DNA of 64,000 nucleotides from positions 2,232,001-2,296,000 of the forward strand of contig NZ_CP017661.1 in assembly GCF_016805985.1 (NCBI RefSeq), written 5' to 3'. A program made the translations under genes and the position numbers. The notes beneath the pieces were generated by a model, which ran no database searches, was not told where the DNA came from, and saw nothing but the letters and a program-made list of their open reading frames with translations. Positions 1 through 8,137 of this stretch are shown here, one piece after another; the stretch's first letter is position 1; every line of letters begins with the position of its first letter. Source of the stretch: Microbacterium sp. JZ31 (GTDB taxonomy: Bacteria; Actinomycetota; Actinomycetes; Actinomycetales; Microbacteriaceae).

Positions 1-488
1 TCGATGCCCTCGATCGCGCCGAGGGCGTCCTCCAGCCCGTCCAGGACGTCGTGCATCCGCTCCGGATCGGTCCAGAAGTGGGGGTCGGCTGCGCCGTCTG
101 CCTGCTCGGCGCTGTAGGCGAGCACCTCGATCGCGTCGCCCGCGACGAACTGGGGCACACCCGCCTGCGCCGCGCGCTCGAGGTGCTGCGCGAGGCCCTC
201 CTCGAGGCCCAGTCCGTTGGAGACGACGAGGTCGGCCGCGGCGAGCTGCGAGGCCTCCTGCGCCGAGATCTCGAAGGAGTGGGGATCCGCGTTCGGCTTC
301 ATGAGGACGCGCACGTCGGCCTCGTCCCCCGCGACGTTGCGCACCACGTCGCCGAGGATGTTCGTCGTCACGACGATGTCGACGCCCGCCTCGCCCTCGC
401 CCGCGGCGTCGGCGCAGCCCGTCAGTGCGAGCGCGACGGCGACGGCCGCACCGGCGCCCGTGAGGCGGCGGAGCCGGGCGGCGCTCAT
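1..488 (-). CDS. aztC: Zinc ABC transporter substrate-binding lipoprotein AztC (3' end cut by window edge)
   Basis: About 162 N-terminal residues are visible before the gene runs off the left edge. It starts with a lipoprotein signal (hydrophobic run ending in LTGCA), so the mature protein should be anchored outside the membrane. Histidines in DPHSF and in DPHFWTDP match the metal-binding positions of the ZnuA/TroA cluster A-1 family. The start codon overlaps the stop of the upstream aztD gene (ATGA), so the two should be translationally coupled. In the Azt system the protein takes up periplasmic zinc, partly delivered by AztD, and hands it to permease AztB. The Azt assignment rests on the neighbours; the fragment alone supports only a zinc or manganese binding protein. 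Confidence 0.9.
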   Translation of the reverse strand, partial: MSAARLRRLTGAGAAVAVALALTGCADAAGEGEAGVDIVVTTNILGDVVRNVAGDEADVRVLMKPNADPHSFEISAQEASQLAAADLVVSNGLGLEEGLAQHLERAAQAGVPQFVAGDAIEVLAYSAEQADGAADPHFWTDPERMHDVLDGLEDALGAIEGI

Positions 489-1699
489 CGCCCCACCTCC
501 GCGAAGAAGTCGGGACGCGTCGGCGTCTCGAGCGTGCGGGCGATGCGCGCCTCGTCGGCGTACGCGATCTCGTGCACGACGCCGGTCGCCGGGTCGTTGA
601 GGTAGGCCCGCTGCGCGTCGACGGACAGGCCGACGCCCGGCCCGTCTGCGGCGTCGACGAGCGGCTCCGTCACCGCGCGTTCCTCGCCCGTCGCGGCCGC
701 GTACACCCGCACCCGGCCGTCCTCGTCCAGTGCGACGACGTTGCCGTCGGCGTCATCGGCCGCCACCACGCTCACGAGCGGCACCGCCGTGCGGACCAGC
801 TGCCATGCGCGCTCGCGCGCGTCCAGCAGCCAGAAGCCCTGATCGCCGGCGAGCGCCGCGACCGTGGGGCGGCCCTTGCGCGCCTCGAAGGCGCTGGCGC
901 GCTCCGCGGTGGCGCCTTCCGGGTACGGGATCCGCTCGAAGGCCGGATCGCCGCCCTCGAGCGTGGCGAGCACCGCGCCGTCCGCGCAGCCCACGACGAG
1001 TCCCGCCCGTGTGGCGATCGCACCGGACGGCGACGCGCACGCCACGACGCCCTGCGCCGCGGTCCCGTCCGCGCCGTGGAAGCTCAGCCCTCCGTCGGCA
1101 TCGCTCACGAGCGCCCCGTCGCCGAGCGGCGCGACGACGCCGTCCGCCAGACCCGTCTCGACCCGGAGAGTCTCGACGATGCGTCCCCGGGAGAGCTCGG
1201 CGTTGTCGAGCAGCACGGCCTCACCCGATCCGGCGAAGTACAGCCCGGTCCCGCCCGCCGTGGAGAGCGGCCCGGTCGAGACGCTCACCGGCCCCTCTCC
1301 CCGCACCTCGCCGACGACCGCGGGCTCGGCCCGGTAGTAGTGGAAGTGGTCGACGTGGTCCCACGTCCAGACGCCGCTGTCGATCACGCCGACGCCGCCG
1401 TCGACGGCGACGAACACGTAGCGCCCGTCGGTCGCGACCGACTCCGGCTCACCGACGGTGCCCAGGCGCGACGCGCTGCCGTCGAGGAGATCCAGGGAGC
1501 CGACGGCTCCCTTGTCGTCGATCGACACGAGCTGCAGCGGCGGCTCGGCGACCTCGGCGGCCCCGGCGATCTCGCCGTGACCGGCGGAGGACTCGGTGGG
1601 CGTCTCGGCGGGTGACGCGGGGGCGCCCGACGCGCACCCGGCGAGGACGACGAGCGCGAGGGCGCCGGTGAGGAAGGTGAGGGGGCGTCGGTCGGTCAT
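485..1699 (-). CDS. aztD: Zinc metallochaperone AztD (lipoprotein)
   Basis: This is a 404-residue protein with a lipobox (LAGC, Cys22) and then a beta-propeller-like succession of repeats rich in Gly, Asp and Val. A histidine cluster at about residues 115-123 (HVDHFHYYR) resembles the zinc site of AztD. In the AztABCD family AztD is an extracytoplasmic chaperone that passes zinc directly to AztC. It sits between permease aztB (17-base gap) and aztC (4-base overlap), which supports the role. The ATG at 1699 is chosen because it gives an intact signal peptide. The open frame continues upstream, but that part overlaps aztB in another frame and is not coding. Confidence 0.87.
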   Translation of the reverse strand: MTDRRPLTFLTGALALVVLAGCASGAPASPAETPTESSAGHGEIAGAAEVAEPPLQLVSIDDKGAVGSLDLLDGSASRLGTVGEPESVATDGRYVFVAVDGGVGVIDSGVWTWDHVDHFHYYRAEPAVVGEVRGEGPVSVSTGPLSTAGGTGLYFAGSGEAVLLDNAELSRGRIVETLRVETGLADGVVAPLGDGALVSDADGGLSFHGADGTAAQGVVACASPSGAIATRAGLVVGCADGAVLATLEGGDPAFERIPYPEGATAERASAFEARKGRPTVAALAGDQGFWLLDARERAWQLVRTAVPLVSVVAADDADGNVVALDEDGRVRVYAAATGEERAVTEPLVDAADGPGVGLSVDAQRAYLNDPATGVVHEIAYADEARIARTLETPTRPDFFAEVGR

Positions 1700-1716
1700 C
1701 GGTTCCTTTCGAACGG

Positions 1717-2589
1717 TCAACGGAGGGCCTCCACGGGCTCGGCGTGGGAGGAGGCCAGGCGCAGGCGCCGGGTCATGTCTCGCAGCAGCGCGGACAGGCC
1801 GGCGAGGAGGATCGCGCTGCCCGCGATGGACGCCCCGGCCGCCGTGCCCGCATGCCACGAGACGAGCAGCCCGATCACGACCGCCGCGGTGCCGAGCGCT
1901 GCGGCGAGCAGCATGGTGGACGGGATGCGGGTGGTCCACGCACGCGCGGCCACGGCGGGCCCGAGCAGCAGTCCGACGACGAGCAGCGAGCCGACCGCCT
2001 GATAGGACGCCACGACGGCGAGCGTGACGAGGCCGGTCAGCACGATCTGGGCGAGCTGGGGCCGCAGCCCCAGCGCCTGCGCGATCCGTCGGTCGAACGC
2101 GGTCGCGACGAACGTGCGGTGGAAGGCGGCGGCGAGGACGATCGTCAGGACCGCCGCGAACGCGAGGAGCAGGATGTCGCCCTCGCCGATCGCCAGGATG
2201 TCGCCGAAGAGGATCGTCGTGGCGTCCGTGGCGAAACTGCGGGCGTGCGACACGATGATCACACCCAGCGACAGCATGCCGACGAACAGCAGCCCGATGC
2301 TCGTGTCGTAGGTGAGACGGCCGCGTCGCTGCAGCGCGCCGATCGCGGCACTCATCGCGATGGCGCTGACGGCGGCGCCGAGCACGGCCGGCGCGCCGAT
2401 CACGGTGGCGACGGCGACCCCGGGCAGCATGCCGTGGCCGATCGCCTCGCCGAGGAAGGCCATCCCCCGGATGATCACCCACGTGCCGACCACGCCGCAG
2501 ATCACGGCGACGAGGGCGCCGCCCAGCAGAGCGCGCAGCACGAAGTCCGCGCCGAAGGGCGCGGTGATCCAGGGAAGGAAAGAGGGCAT
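1717..2589 (-). CDS. aztB: Zinc ABC transporter permease AztB
   Basis: This 290-residue protein has about eight hydrophobic segments and matches the ABC-3 (ZnuB/MntB) permease family. The N-terminal region has the family pattern GTWVIIRGMAFLGEAIGHGMLPG. It forms the membrane channel for zinc import with ATPase AztA, which is transcribed divergently 55 bases away. It heads the aztB-aztD-aztC operon. A TAGACT box 8 bases before the ATG suggests a leaderless transcript, and a Zur-like box lies just upstream of that promoter, so zinc repression is expected. Confidence 0.92.
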   Translation of the reverse strand: MPSFLPWITAPFGADFVLRALLGGALVAVICGVVGTWVIIRGMAFLGEAIGHGMLPGVAVATVIGAPAVLGAAVSAIAMSAAIGALQRRGRLTYDTSIGLLFVGMLSLGVIIVSHARSFATDATTILFGDILAIGEGDILLLAFAAVLTIVLAAAFHRTFVATAFDRRIAQALGLRPQLAQIVLTGLVTLAVVASYQAVGSLLVVGLLLGPAVAARAWTTRIPSTMLLAAALGTAAVVIGLLVSWHAGTAAGASIAGSAILLAGLSALLRDMTRRLRLASSHAEPVEALR

Positions 2590-2597
2590 GGTTTCGG

Positions 2598-2603
2598 AGT
2601 CTA
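2598..2603 (-). promoter_or_regulatory. -10 box of aztB
   Basis: TAGACT on the minus strand ends 8 bases before the aztB ATG. TTGATA, inside the Zur-like box, lies 18 bases upstream as a possible -35. Confidence 0.55.
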
Positions 2604-2611
2604 GGCATAAA

Positions 2612-2626
2612 TGAGAACGATTATCA
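2612..2626. promoter_or_regulatory. Zur/Fur-type operator between aztA and aztB
   Basis: TGAGAACGATTATCA is a 7-1-7 imperfect palindrome (five of seven positions match between arms) close to the Zur/Fur-box form TGATAATNATTATCA. It sits between the -10 boxes of the two divergent zinc genes, so one bound repressor could shut off both. No zur gene is present in the window. Confidence 0.75.
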
Positions 2627-2631
2627 ATTGC

Positions 2632-2637
2632 TATAGT
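2632..2637 (+). promoter_or_regulatory. -10 box of aztA
   Basis: TATAGT ends 7 bases before the aztA GTG and begins 6 bases after the Zur-like box, so the operator covers the spacer and -35 region. Confidence 0.55.
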
Positions 2638-2644
2638 TGATCGG

Positions 2645-3316
2645 GTGCCTCCTCATCGCGACGCCCTGTCCGCCCGCTCCGTGTGCTTCGCCTACGACGG
2701 TCGCGACGTCCTGCACGACGTGTCCCTGCGCCTCGGCTTCGGCGAGGTCGCCGCCCTCGCCGGACCCAACGGATCGGGCAAGTCGACGCTCGTCGAGCTG
2801 CTCGCGGGCGTGCGCACGCCGCGCTCCGGCCGCATCGCCCGCTCCGCCGACGTGGCGCTCGTCGTGCAGCGTCCCCACGCGCCGGACACCCTCCCGCTCA
2901 CGGTCGCCGACACGGTCGCGATCGGGACGTGGCGCCGCACGTCGCGGCACTCTTCCGGACGACCGGCGGGAGCGGCGCAGCGGGCCGCGATCGCCGACGC
3001 CATCGCCCGCGTCGGGCTGACCGGACTGGAGCGGCACCCCTTCGCCGACCTCTCCGGCGGACAGCGCCAGCGGGCCCTGATCGCGCAGGCGATCGCATCG
3101 CGCCCGAGCATCCTGCTGCTGGACGAGCCGGCCGCCGGACTCGACGCGGGCAGCCGCGTCCTCGCTCGCAGGATCCTCGCGGAGGAGGCCCGCCGCGGAG
3201 CGGCCGTCGCCTGCGTGACACACGACGACGACGCCATCGCCGCGGCGGATCGCGTCATCCGCCTGAGCGACGGCCGGATCGCCGCGCCCGTGCCCGACGC
3301 GGCGGAACACGCGTAA
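2645..3316 (+). CDS. aztA: Zinc ABC transporter ATP-binding protein AztA
   Basis: This 223-residue ATPase has the complete ABC set: Walker A GPNGSGKST at about residues 40-48, signature LSGGQRQR at about 136, and Walker B LLLDEP at about 157. It should energise AztB for zinc import. Translation probably starts at GTG 2645, directly after the -10 box. It is the only gene on this side of the divergent zinc cluster, and the next gene, a dioxygenase, has its own promoter. Confidence 0.92.
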   Translation: MPPHRDALSARSVCFAYDGRDVLHDVSLRLGFGEVAALAGPNGSGKSTLVELLAGVRTPRSGRIARSADVALVVQRPHAPDTLPLTVADTVAIGTWRRTSRHSSGRPAGAAQRAAIADAIARVGLTGLERHPFADLSGGQRQRALIAQAIASRPSILLLDEPAAGLDAGSRVLARRILAEEARRGAAVACVTHDDDAIAAADRVIRLSDGRIAAPVPDAAEHA

Positions 3317-3339
3317 CAATCCGCGCCGCGGGGCCGGTC

Positions 3340-3351
3340 TGTGACGTCACA
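3340..3351. promoter_or_regulatory. Perfect 12-bp palindrome upstream of the dioxygenase
   Basis: TGTGACGTCACA is a perfect inverted repeat centred about 45 bases before the predicted start of the next gene. It carries the TGTGA/TCACA half-sites of CRP/GlxR but with a 2-base rather than a 6-base spacer, so the binding protein is uncertain. Confidence 0.5.
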
Positions 3352-3377
3352 CGTTCGCGCACGCCGGATCCGATTTG

Positions 3378-3383
3378 TACGGT
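3378..3383 (+). promoter_or_regulatory. -10 box of the 2OG oxygenase gene
   Basis: TACGGT lies 7 bases before ATG 3391. TTCGCG, 18 bases upstream, is a possible weak -35. Confidence 0.45.
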
Positions 3384-3390
3384 CGCATGC

Positions 3391-4401
3391 ATGACCGATC
3401 TGAACCTGCCGATCCTGGACCTCTCCCAGCTCGACGAGGGTCCCGAAGCGGCGGCCCGCTTCCGCGACGACCTCGCTGCCACGACGCGCGATGTCGGCTT
3501 CTTCTACCTGGTGGGCACGGGCGTCTCGCCCGAGCTCGAGGAGCGCGTGCACCGCGTCTCGCGGGCGTTCTTCGACCTGCCCGAGGAGGACAAGCTCGCG
3601 ATCGAGAACGTCACGAGCCCCCACTTCCGCGGCTACACGCGGGTCGGCGGCGAGCGCACGCAGGGCAAGGTGGACTGGCGCGAGCAGATCGACATCGGCC
3701 CGGAGCGGCAGCCCGTGACCGACCCCGAGGCGGCGGACTTCTTCCGCCTGCAGGGGCCCAACCTGTGGCCCGACGCGCTGCCCGAGCTGCGCGAGGTCGT
3801 CACGGAGTGGCACGACAAGCTGACCGAGATCTCCCGCAAGCTGCTGCGGGCGTGGGCGGTCGCACTGCACGCCGAGGAGGACTACTTCGACAAGCACTTC
3901 GGCGAGCCCGCCACGCTCATCAAGATCGTGCGCTACCCCGGTGTGCACACCGAGGAGCCGCAGCAGGGCGTCGGCATCCACAAGGACTCCGGCGTGCTCA
4001 CGCTGCTGTGGGTGCAGCCCGAGCGCGGCGGACTCCAGGTCGAGCGCGACGGCCAGTGGGTCGACGCCCCGCCGGTGCCGGGGTCGTTCGTCGTCAACAT
4101 CGGCGAGATGCTCGAGTACGCCACGCAGGGCTACCTGCGTGCGACCAACCACCGCGTGTTCTCCCCGCGTGCACCGCAGGACCGGATCTCGATCCCGTTC
4201 TTCTTCAATCCCGCCCTCGACGCGCGCCTGCCCATCCTCGAGCTCCCCGCGGAGCTCGCCGCCCAGGCCCGCGGCGTCGAGCAGGATCCGTCGAACCCGA
4301 TCCACTCCCTGTACGGCGAGAACGCGCTCAAGTCGCGCCTGCGGGCGCACCCGGACGTCGCGGAGCGCTGGCACGCCGACCTGCTCGCCGCGCGCGTCTG
4401 A
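3391..4401 (+). CDS. 2-oxoglutarate/Fe(II)-dependent oxygenase, isopenicillin N synthase family
   Basis: This 336-residue protein has the DIOX_N N-terminal region followed by the double-stranded beta-helix. The iron facial triad is visible as His197-x-Asp199 (GIHKDSG) and His254 (TNHRVFSP), and the 2-oxoglutarate-binding Arg265 sits in DRISIPFFFNP. All catalytic residues are present. Members act on small molecules such as hormones, antibiotics or amino acids, and the substrate cannot be read from the sequence. ATG 3391 is preferred over in-frame upstream codons that overlap aztA, because it has a well-placed -10 box. Confidence 0.9.
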   Translation: MTDLNLPILDLSQLDEGPEAAARFRDDLAATTRDVGFFYLVGTGVSPELEERVHRVSRAFFDLPEEDKLAIENVTSPHFRGYTRVGGERTQGKVDWREQIDIGPERQPVTDPEAADFFRLQGPNLWPDALPELREVVTEWHDKLTEISRKLLRAWAVALHAEEDYFDKHFGEPATLIKIVRYPGVHTEEPQQGVGIHKDSGVLTLLWVQPERGGLQVERDGQWVDAPPVPGSFVVNIGEMLEYATQGYLRATNHRVFSPRAPQDRISIPFFFNPALDARLPILELPAELAAQARGVEQDPSNPIHSLYGENALKSRLRAHPDVAERWHADLLAARV

Positions 4402-4460
4402 AACGGCTAGCGTCGCCGCGCGCGACGCACAAGGGGGAAGAGTCCGGCATGGTGCGCGCC

Positions 4461-4466
4461 TAGCGT
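4461..4466 (+). promoter_or_regulatory. -10 box of the pfkB-family gene
   Basis: TAGCGT followed by 6 bases and ATG 4473. Confidence 0.5.
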
Positions 4467-4472
4467 GGGATC

Positions 4473-5510
4473 ATGCCGGACGTCGCCGTTTTCGCCCCCT
4501 CCCCCACGCTGACCGTCACCGTGGAGGACCACGGGATGGACGGCGACGGCGGCGCCCCGGAGATCCATGTCCATGCGGGCGGTCAGGGCGTGTGGCAGGC
4601 CCGCATGCTGCGGCGACTGGGCGTCACCGTGACGATCTGCTGCACGCTGACGGGCGAGCTCGGCCGCATCGTGCGCGTCCTGCTGGAGGACGAGGGCTTC
4701 CGCGTCGTCGGCATCGAGCGCGAGGGCAGCGGCGCCGCATACGTGCACGACCGCCGGGCCGGCGAGCGCGAGGCCGTCGCCGAGACGCAGGGACATCCGC
4801 TCGGGCGCCATGACCTCGACGAGCTGTACGGCGCGATGCTGCGGGAGGGAATCGACGCCGGACTGGCGATCCTGAGCGGACCGGACGGCGACGGCGTGCT
4901 GCCGGCCGACACGTACCGGAGGCTCGCCGCGGACCTGCGCACGAACGGCGTGCGCGTCGTGGCGGACCTTGCGGGCGACCGGATGACCGCCGCGCTCGAG
5001 GGCGGCGTGGACGTGCTGAAGGTCAGCGACGAGGAGCTCGTCGCGGACGGGCTGCTGACGGAGGACGAGAAGGACACCGAGGACGTGCTGCGCGCGATCG
5101 ACGAGCTGCGATCCCGGGGCGCCGACACGGTGATCGTGACCCGCGGCGGCGGCACGTTCGTCGTGCGCGAGGACGAGACGGTCCTCGAGGTCACTCCCCC
5201 GCAGTTGGAGATCGCGGATCACCGGGGTGCGGGCGACTCGCTCACGGCCGGCGTGTGCGCGGGGCTCGCCGCGGGTCAGTCGCTGCGCGACGCGATCGTC
5301 ACGGGCGCGGCCGCCGGCGCGCTGAACGTCACGCGGCACGGTCTGGGGACGGGTGACATGGAGACGATCGACCGGCTGCGCGACGCCGTGGATGTGCAGG
5401 AGCGCGGCGCCGGTTCCGACGACAGCCGCGGCCGGATCAGCCCCGAGGGGCTCGCCGCGCTCGCCGAGAGCGACGAGCATCCGCACCGACGACCGGAGGA
5501 GGACGCATGA
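4473..5510 (+). CDS. PfkB-family carbohydrate kinase (1-phosphofructokinase-like)
   Basis: This 345-residue protein has the two PfkB signatures: an N-terminal glycine motif (HAGGQGVWQARMLRRLG) and the C-terminal GAGDSLTAG with catalytic Asp255. The family phosphorylates sugars or related hydroxyl compounds using ATP. The layout is nearest to 1-phosphofructokinase or tagatose-6-phosphate kinase, but no phosphotransferase or sugar operon lies beside it. The charged C-terminal tail after residue 300 exceeds the minimal fold. Its stop overlaps the surE start (ATGA), so the two are coupled. Confidence 0.85.
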   Translation: MPDVAVFAPSPTLTVTVEDHGMDGDGGAPEIHVHAGGQGVWQARMLRRLGVTVTICCTLTGELGRIVRVLLEDEGFRVVGIEREGSGAAYVHDRRAGEREAVAETQGHPLGRHDLDELYGAMLREGIDAGLAILSGPDGDGVLPADTYRRLAADLRTNGVRVVADLAGDRMTAALEGGVDVLKVSDEELVADGLLTEDEKDTEDVLRAIDELRSRGADTVIVTRGGGTFVVREDETVLEVTPPQLEIADHRGAGDSLTAGVCAGLAAGQSLRDAIVTGAAAGALNVTRHGLGTGDMETIDRLRDAVDVQERGAGSDDSRGRISPEGLAALAESDEHPHRRPEEDA

Positions 5511-6277
5511 CGCGCGTGCTCGTCACGAACGACGACGGCATCGACGCCGCAGGGCTGCACGCCCTCGCCCGCGAGGCCGAGCGGCAGGGTCTCGACGTCA
5601 CGATCGCCGCGCCCGAACGCCAGTCGAGCGGCGCCAGCGCCTCGATCGTGGCGGGCGAGGAGGAGGGGCGCATCGCCATGGAGGCGCGGACGCTCGACGG
5701 CCTCGAGCGGCTTCCCGCGTATGCCGTGCGCGGCGGCCCCGGCCTGATCGCCCTGATCGCCGCGCACGGCGCATTCGGCGACCCGTTCGACGTCGTCCTC
5801 TCGGGCGTGAACCACGGTGCCAACGTAGGGCGCGCGATCCTCCATTCCGGCACCGTGGGCGCCGCCCTGACCGGCGGGCTGAACGGAGCGTGGGCGCTCG
5901 CGGTCTCCCTCGATGTCGGCATACGCCCCGAGGCGTTCGAGTGGGATGCCGCGGCCGCGACGGCCCTCGGCACCCTGCCGTTCCTGCTGTCGCTCGAGCG
6001 CGGATCCGTCCTGAACCTCAACGTGCCGAACTCCCCCGCCCACCGTGGCGTGCGCGAGGCGCCGCTCGCGCCGTTCGGCATCGTCCAGACCACGCTGAGC
6101 GAGCGCGACGAGAAGCACATCCGCCTCGCGGTAGAGGATTTGCCGAACGTGCCGGAGCCGGGCACGGACGCGGCCCTTCTCGCGGAGGGCTTCGCCACGC
6201 TCACGGGAATCGAGCCCGTGTCGCACCGACCCGTGGGCTACGCGGATGCCGACGCCCCCGGCCGCCAGACCGCATAG
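5507..6277 (+). CDS. surE: 5'/3'-nucleotidase SurE
   Basis: This 256-residue protein has the SurE N-terminus MTRVLVTNDDGIDAAGL, with the metal ligands Asp9 and Asp10, the RQSSGAS serine loop and SGVNHGANVG carrying the Asn ligand. SurE is a divalent-metal nucleoside monophosphate phosphatase implicated in stationary-phase survival and nucleotide pool control. It overlaps the preceding kinase by 4 bases, suggesting a two-gene operon that ends at a strong hairpin just downstream. Confidence 0.95.
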   Translation: MTRVLVTNDDGIDAAGLHALAREAERQGLDVTIAAPERQSSGASASIVAGEEEGRIAMEARTLDGLERLPAYAVRGGPGLIALIAAHGAFGDPFDVVLSGVNHGANVGRAILHSGTVGAALTGGLNGAWALAVSLDVGIRPEAFEWDAAAATALGTLPFLLSLERGSVLNLNVPNSPAHRGVREAPLAPFGIVQTTLSERDEKHIRLAVEDLPNVPEPGTDAALLAEGFATLTGIEPVSHRPVGYADADAPGRQTA

Positions 6278-6283
6278 GAACGG

Positions 6284-6317
6284 CGAAGGCCCGCCCCACA
6301 CCTGGGACGGGCCTTCG
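6284..6317. terminator. Bidirectional terminator between surE and rpsO
   Basis: A 15-bp stem with one mismatch (CGAAGGCCCG paired with CGGGCCTTCG, extended by CCCCA/TGGGA) and a 4-base loop lies between two convergent genes. Confidence 0.85.
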
Positions 6318-6349
6318 AGAAGACGATTGAACGCTGGTGCGTTGCTGCC

Positions 6350-6619
6350 TTATCGACGCAGACCGAGACGCTCGATGAGCGAGCGGTAGCGGTTGATGTC
6401 GATGTCCTGCAGGTAACCCAGCAGGCGGCGGCGCTGACCGACGAGCAGGAACAGACCACGACGCGAGTGGTGGTCGTGCTTGTGCTCCTTGAGGTGCTCG
6501 GTGAGGTCCTTGATGCGCTGCGTCAGCATCGCGACCTGCACCTCGGGGGATCCGGTGTCACCGGGGTGCGTCGCGTACTCTTCGATGATCGCCTTCTTGA
6601 CGTCTGCTTCCAGTGCCAT
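6350..6619 (-). CDS. rpsO: 30S ribosomal protein S15
   Basis: The product is 89 residues, the standard S15 length, and contains the conserved segments [40 protein letters not shown] and [18 protein letters not shown]15 binds 16S rRNA early in assembly of the small subunit. The ATG at 6619, preceded by a GGAGAG-type ribosome site, is chosen. The frame stays open upstream, but that extension does not resemble S15. Confidence 0.98.
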   Translation of the reverse strand: MALEADVKKAIIEEYATHPGDTGSPEVQVAMLTQRIKDLTEHLKEHKHDHHSRRGLFLLVGQRRRLLGYLQDIDINRYRSLIERLGLRR

Positions 6620-6770
6620 AGAACCGATCCCCTCTCTCCTCATTGCGCGGCGCCCGTCACCTGATGCGCGAGCTCTCTTTATCCGCGGCCGATCGAACGG
6701 CAACCACAAGAGTCTACCAGCGATGGAACACATCGCGCACCGCGCGGCGTCCGCCCGTTCTGGCACCGAC

Positions 6771-6776
6771 TAGCCT
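6771..6776 (+). promoter_or_regulatory. -10 box upstream of the MFS gene
   Basis: TAGCCT followed by 6 bases and a GTG at 6783. That GTG opens a 9-codon ORF, not the transporter itself. Confidence 0.5.
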
Positions 6777-6782
6777 CGATCC

Positions 6783-6812
6783 GTGCAGCACCAGATCCGA
6801 GCCCGCGCGTGA
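6783..6812 (+). CDS. Short leaderless upstream ORF coupled to the MFS gene
   Basis: GTG 6783 opens a 9-residue frame (MQHQIRARA) placed exactly where leaderless genes in this window begin relative to the -10 box. Its TGA stop overlaps the GTG start of the exporter in the sequence GTGA. The likely role is to bring a ribosome to the overlapping start, since no clear ribosome-binding site precedes the exporter. This is inferred from spacing alone, and the peptide has no recognisable function. Confidence 0.4.
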   Translation: MQHQIRARA

Positions 6813-8107
6813 GCGCGCGCAGCCACTTCGTCGACATCCGCCCCCTCACCGAGAGCCCGGCCTTCGCGCGGCTCTGGGTTGGCACACTGCTCGGCGGGCT
6901 CGGAAGCCAGCTGACGATCACGGCCGTCATGCTGCACATGTACGCGCTGACGGGTTCAACGTTCGCGGTGTCGATGATCGCTGTCGCCGGTCTCGTGCCC
7001 ATGATCGTCGCGGGCCTGTACGGCGGGATGCTCGCCGACCACTTCGACCGCCGCCTCGTGGCACTGACGGCCGCCACGATCGGCTGGACCTCCACGGTGC
7101 TGCTCGCCGTGCTGGCGTGGACCGGTCACATCGACGCGCCGTGGCTGTATGTGCTCTCGATCGTCAACTCGGCCGCGAGCACGGTCGCCGGGGCGACGAA
7201 GGCGGCGATGACGCCCAAGCTCGTGGGCACGCATCTGATCGCGGCCGCCGCCGCGCTCACCGGCATCACGTCCGGCGTCATGGTGCTGGTCGGTCCCGCG
7301 GTCGGCGGCGTGCTCGTCGCGCTGTTCGGCTACCCGATCACCTACACGATCGACGCCGTGCTGACCCTGTCGCTGTTCCTCGGACTCGCGACCCTGCCGC
7401 ACCTGCGGCCCGAGGGGCAGACCGACCGCCCGGGGCTGCGCTCGGTGCTCGACGGCCTCGCGTTCCTGAAGATCGCGCCGAACATCCGGATGCAGTTCAT
7501 CCTGGACGTCGTGGCGATGACCTTCGGGCACCCGATCGCCCTGTTCCCCGCGATCGGCGTGGTGCTGCTCGGCGGCGGGGAGGTCACGTCGGGCCTGCTC
7601 ATGGCGGCGATCGCCGCGGGCGTGCTCGTGTCGAGCCTGTTCTCGGGCCGGATCGGCACGGTGCGTCGCCAGGGGGTCGGGATCGCGCGCGCGATCCAGG
7701 CGTTCGGTCTCGCGACCGGCCTGTTCGGCCTCGTGCTGCTCGCCGCCGCACTGGGCCTGTCGGATGCCGGCACCGTGGACGCCGACCATCCCGACGTGCT
7801 GCTGATCGCGCTCGCGTGCGTGTGCCTGGCCCTCACGGGCGCGGCGGACAACATCAGCTCGATCTTCCGGCAGACCATGCTGCAGGCCGCCGTGCCCGAC
7901 GCGGTGCGCGGCCGGCTGCAGGGCATCTTCATGGTCGTCGTGGCGGGCGGGCCGCGGATCGGCGCGCTCTACACCGGGCTGCTGTCGGGAATCGCGCTGT
8001 GGTTCCCGCCGCTCGCCGGCGGCATCGCGATCGTCGCGATCGTCGCCGTGATCCTGCGCTTCGCGACGCGCTTCCGCGCATACGACGCGGAGAACCCCAC
8101 GCCCTGA
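6809..8107 (+). CDS. MFS transporter, EntS/MFS_3-type exporter
   Basis: This 432-residue protein has about 12 transmembrane segments and the MFS motif A loop GGMLADHFDRR between helices 2 and 3. It resembles the MFS_3 group, whose best-known member, EntS, exports the siderophore enterobactin. No siderophore genes lie nearby, so the substrate is unknown. GTG 6809 is the first in-frame start after the promoter and overlaps the stop of a 9-codon leader ORF. It converges on the gene at 8138, 30 bases away. Confidence 0.85.
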   Translation: MSARSHFVDIRPLTESPAFARLWVGTLLGGLGSQLTITAVMLHMYALTGSTFAVSMIAVAGLVPMIVAGLYGGMLADHFDRRLVALTAATIGWTSTVLLAVLAWTGHIDAPWLYVLSIVNSAASTVAGATKAAMTPKLVGTHLIAAAAALTGITSGVMVLVGPAVGGVLVALFGYPITYTIDAVLTLSLFLGLATLPHLRPEGQTDRPGLRSVLDGLAFLKIAPNIRMQFILDVVAMTFGHPIALFPAIGVVLLGGGEVTSGLLMAAIAAGVLVSSLFSGRIGTVRRQGVGIARAIQAFGLATGLFGLVLLAAALGLSDAGTVDADHPDVLLIALACVCLALTGAADNISSIFRQTMLQAAVPDAVRGRLQGIFMVVVAGGPRIGALYTGLLSGIALWFPPLAGGIAIVAIVAVILRFATRFRAYDAENPTP

Positions 8108-8137
8108 CCCGCGCAGTCCGCCCGGGACAGGTGCGCC

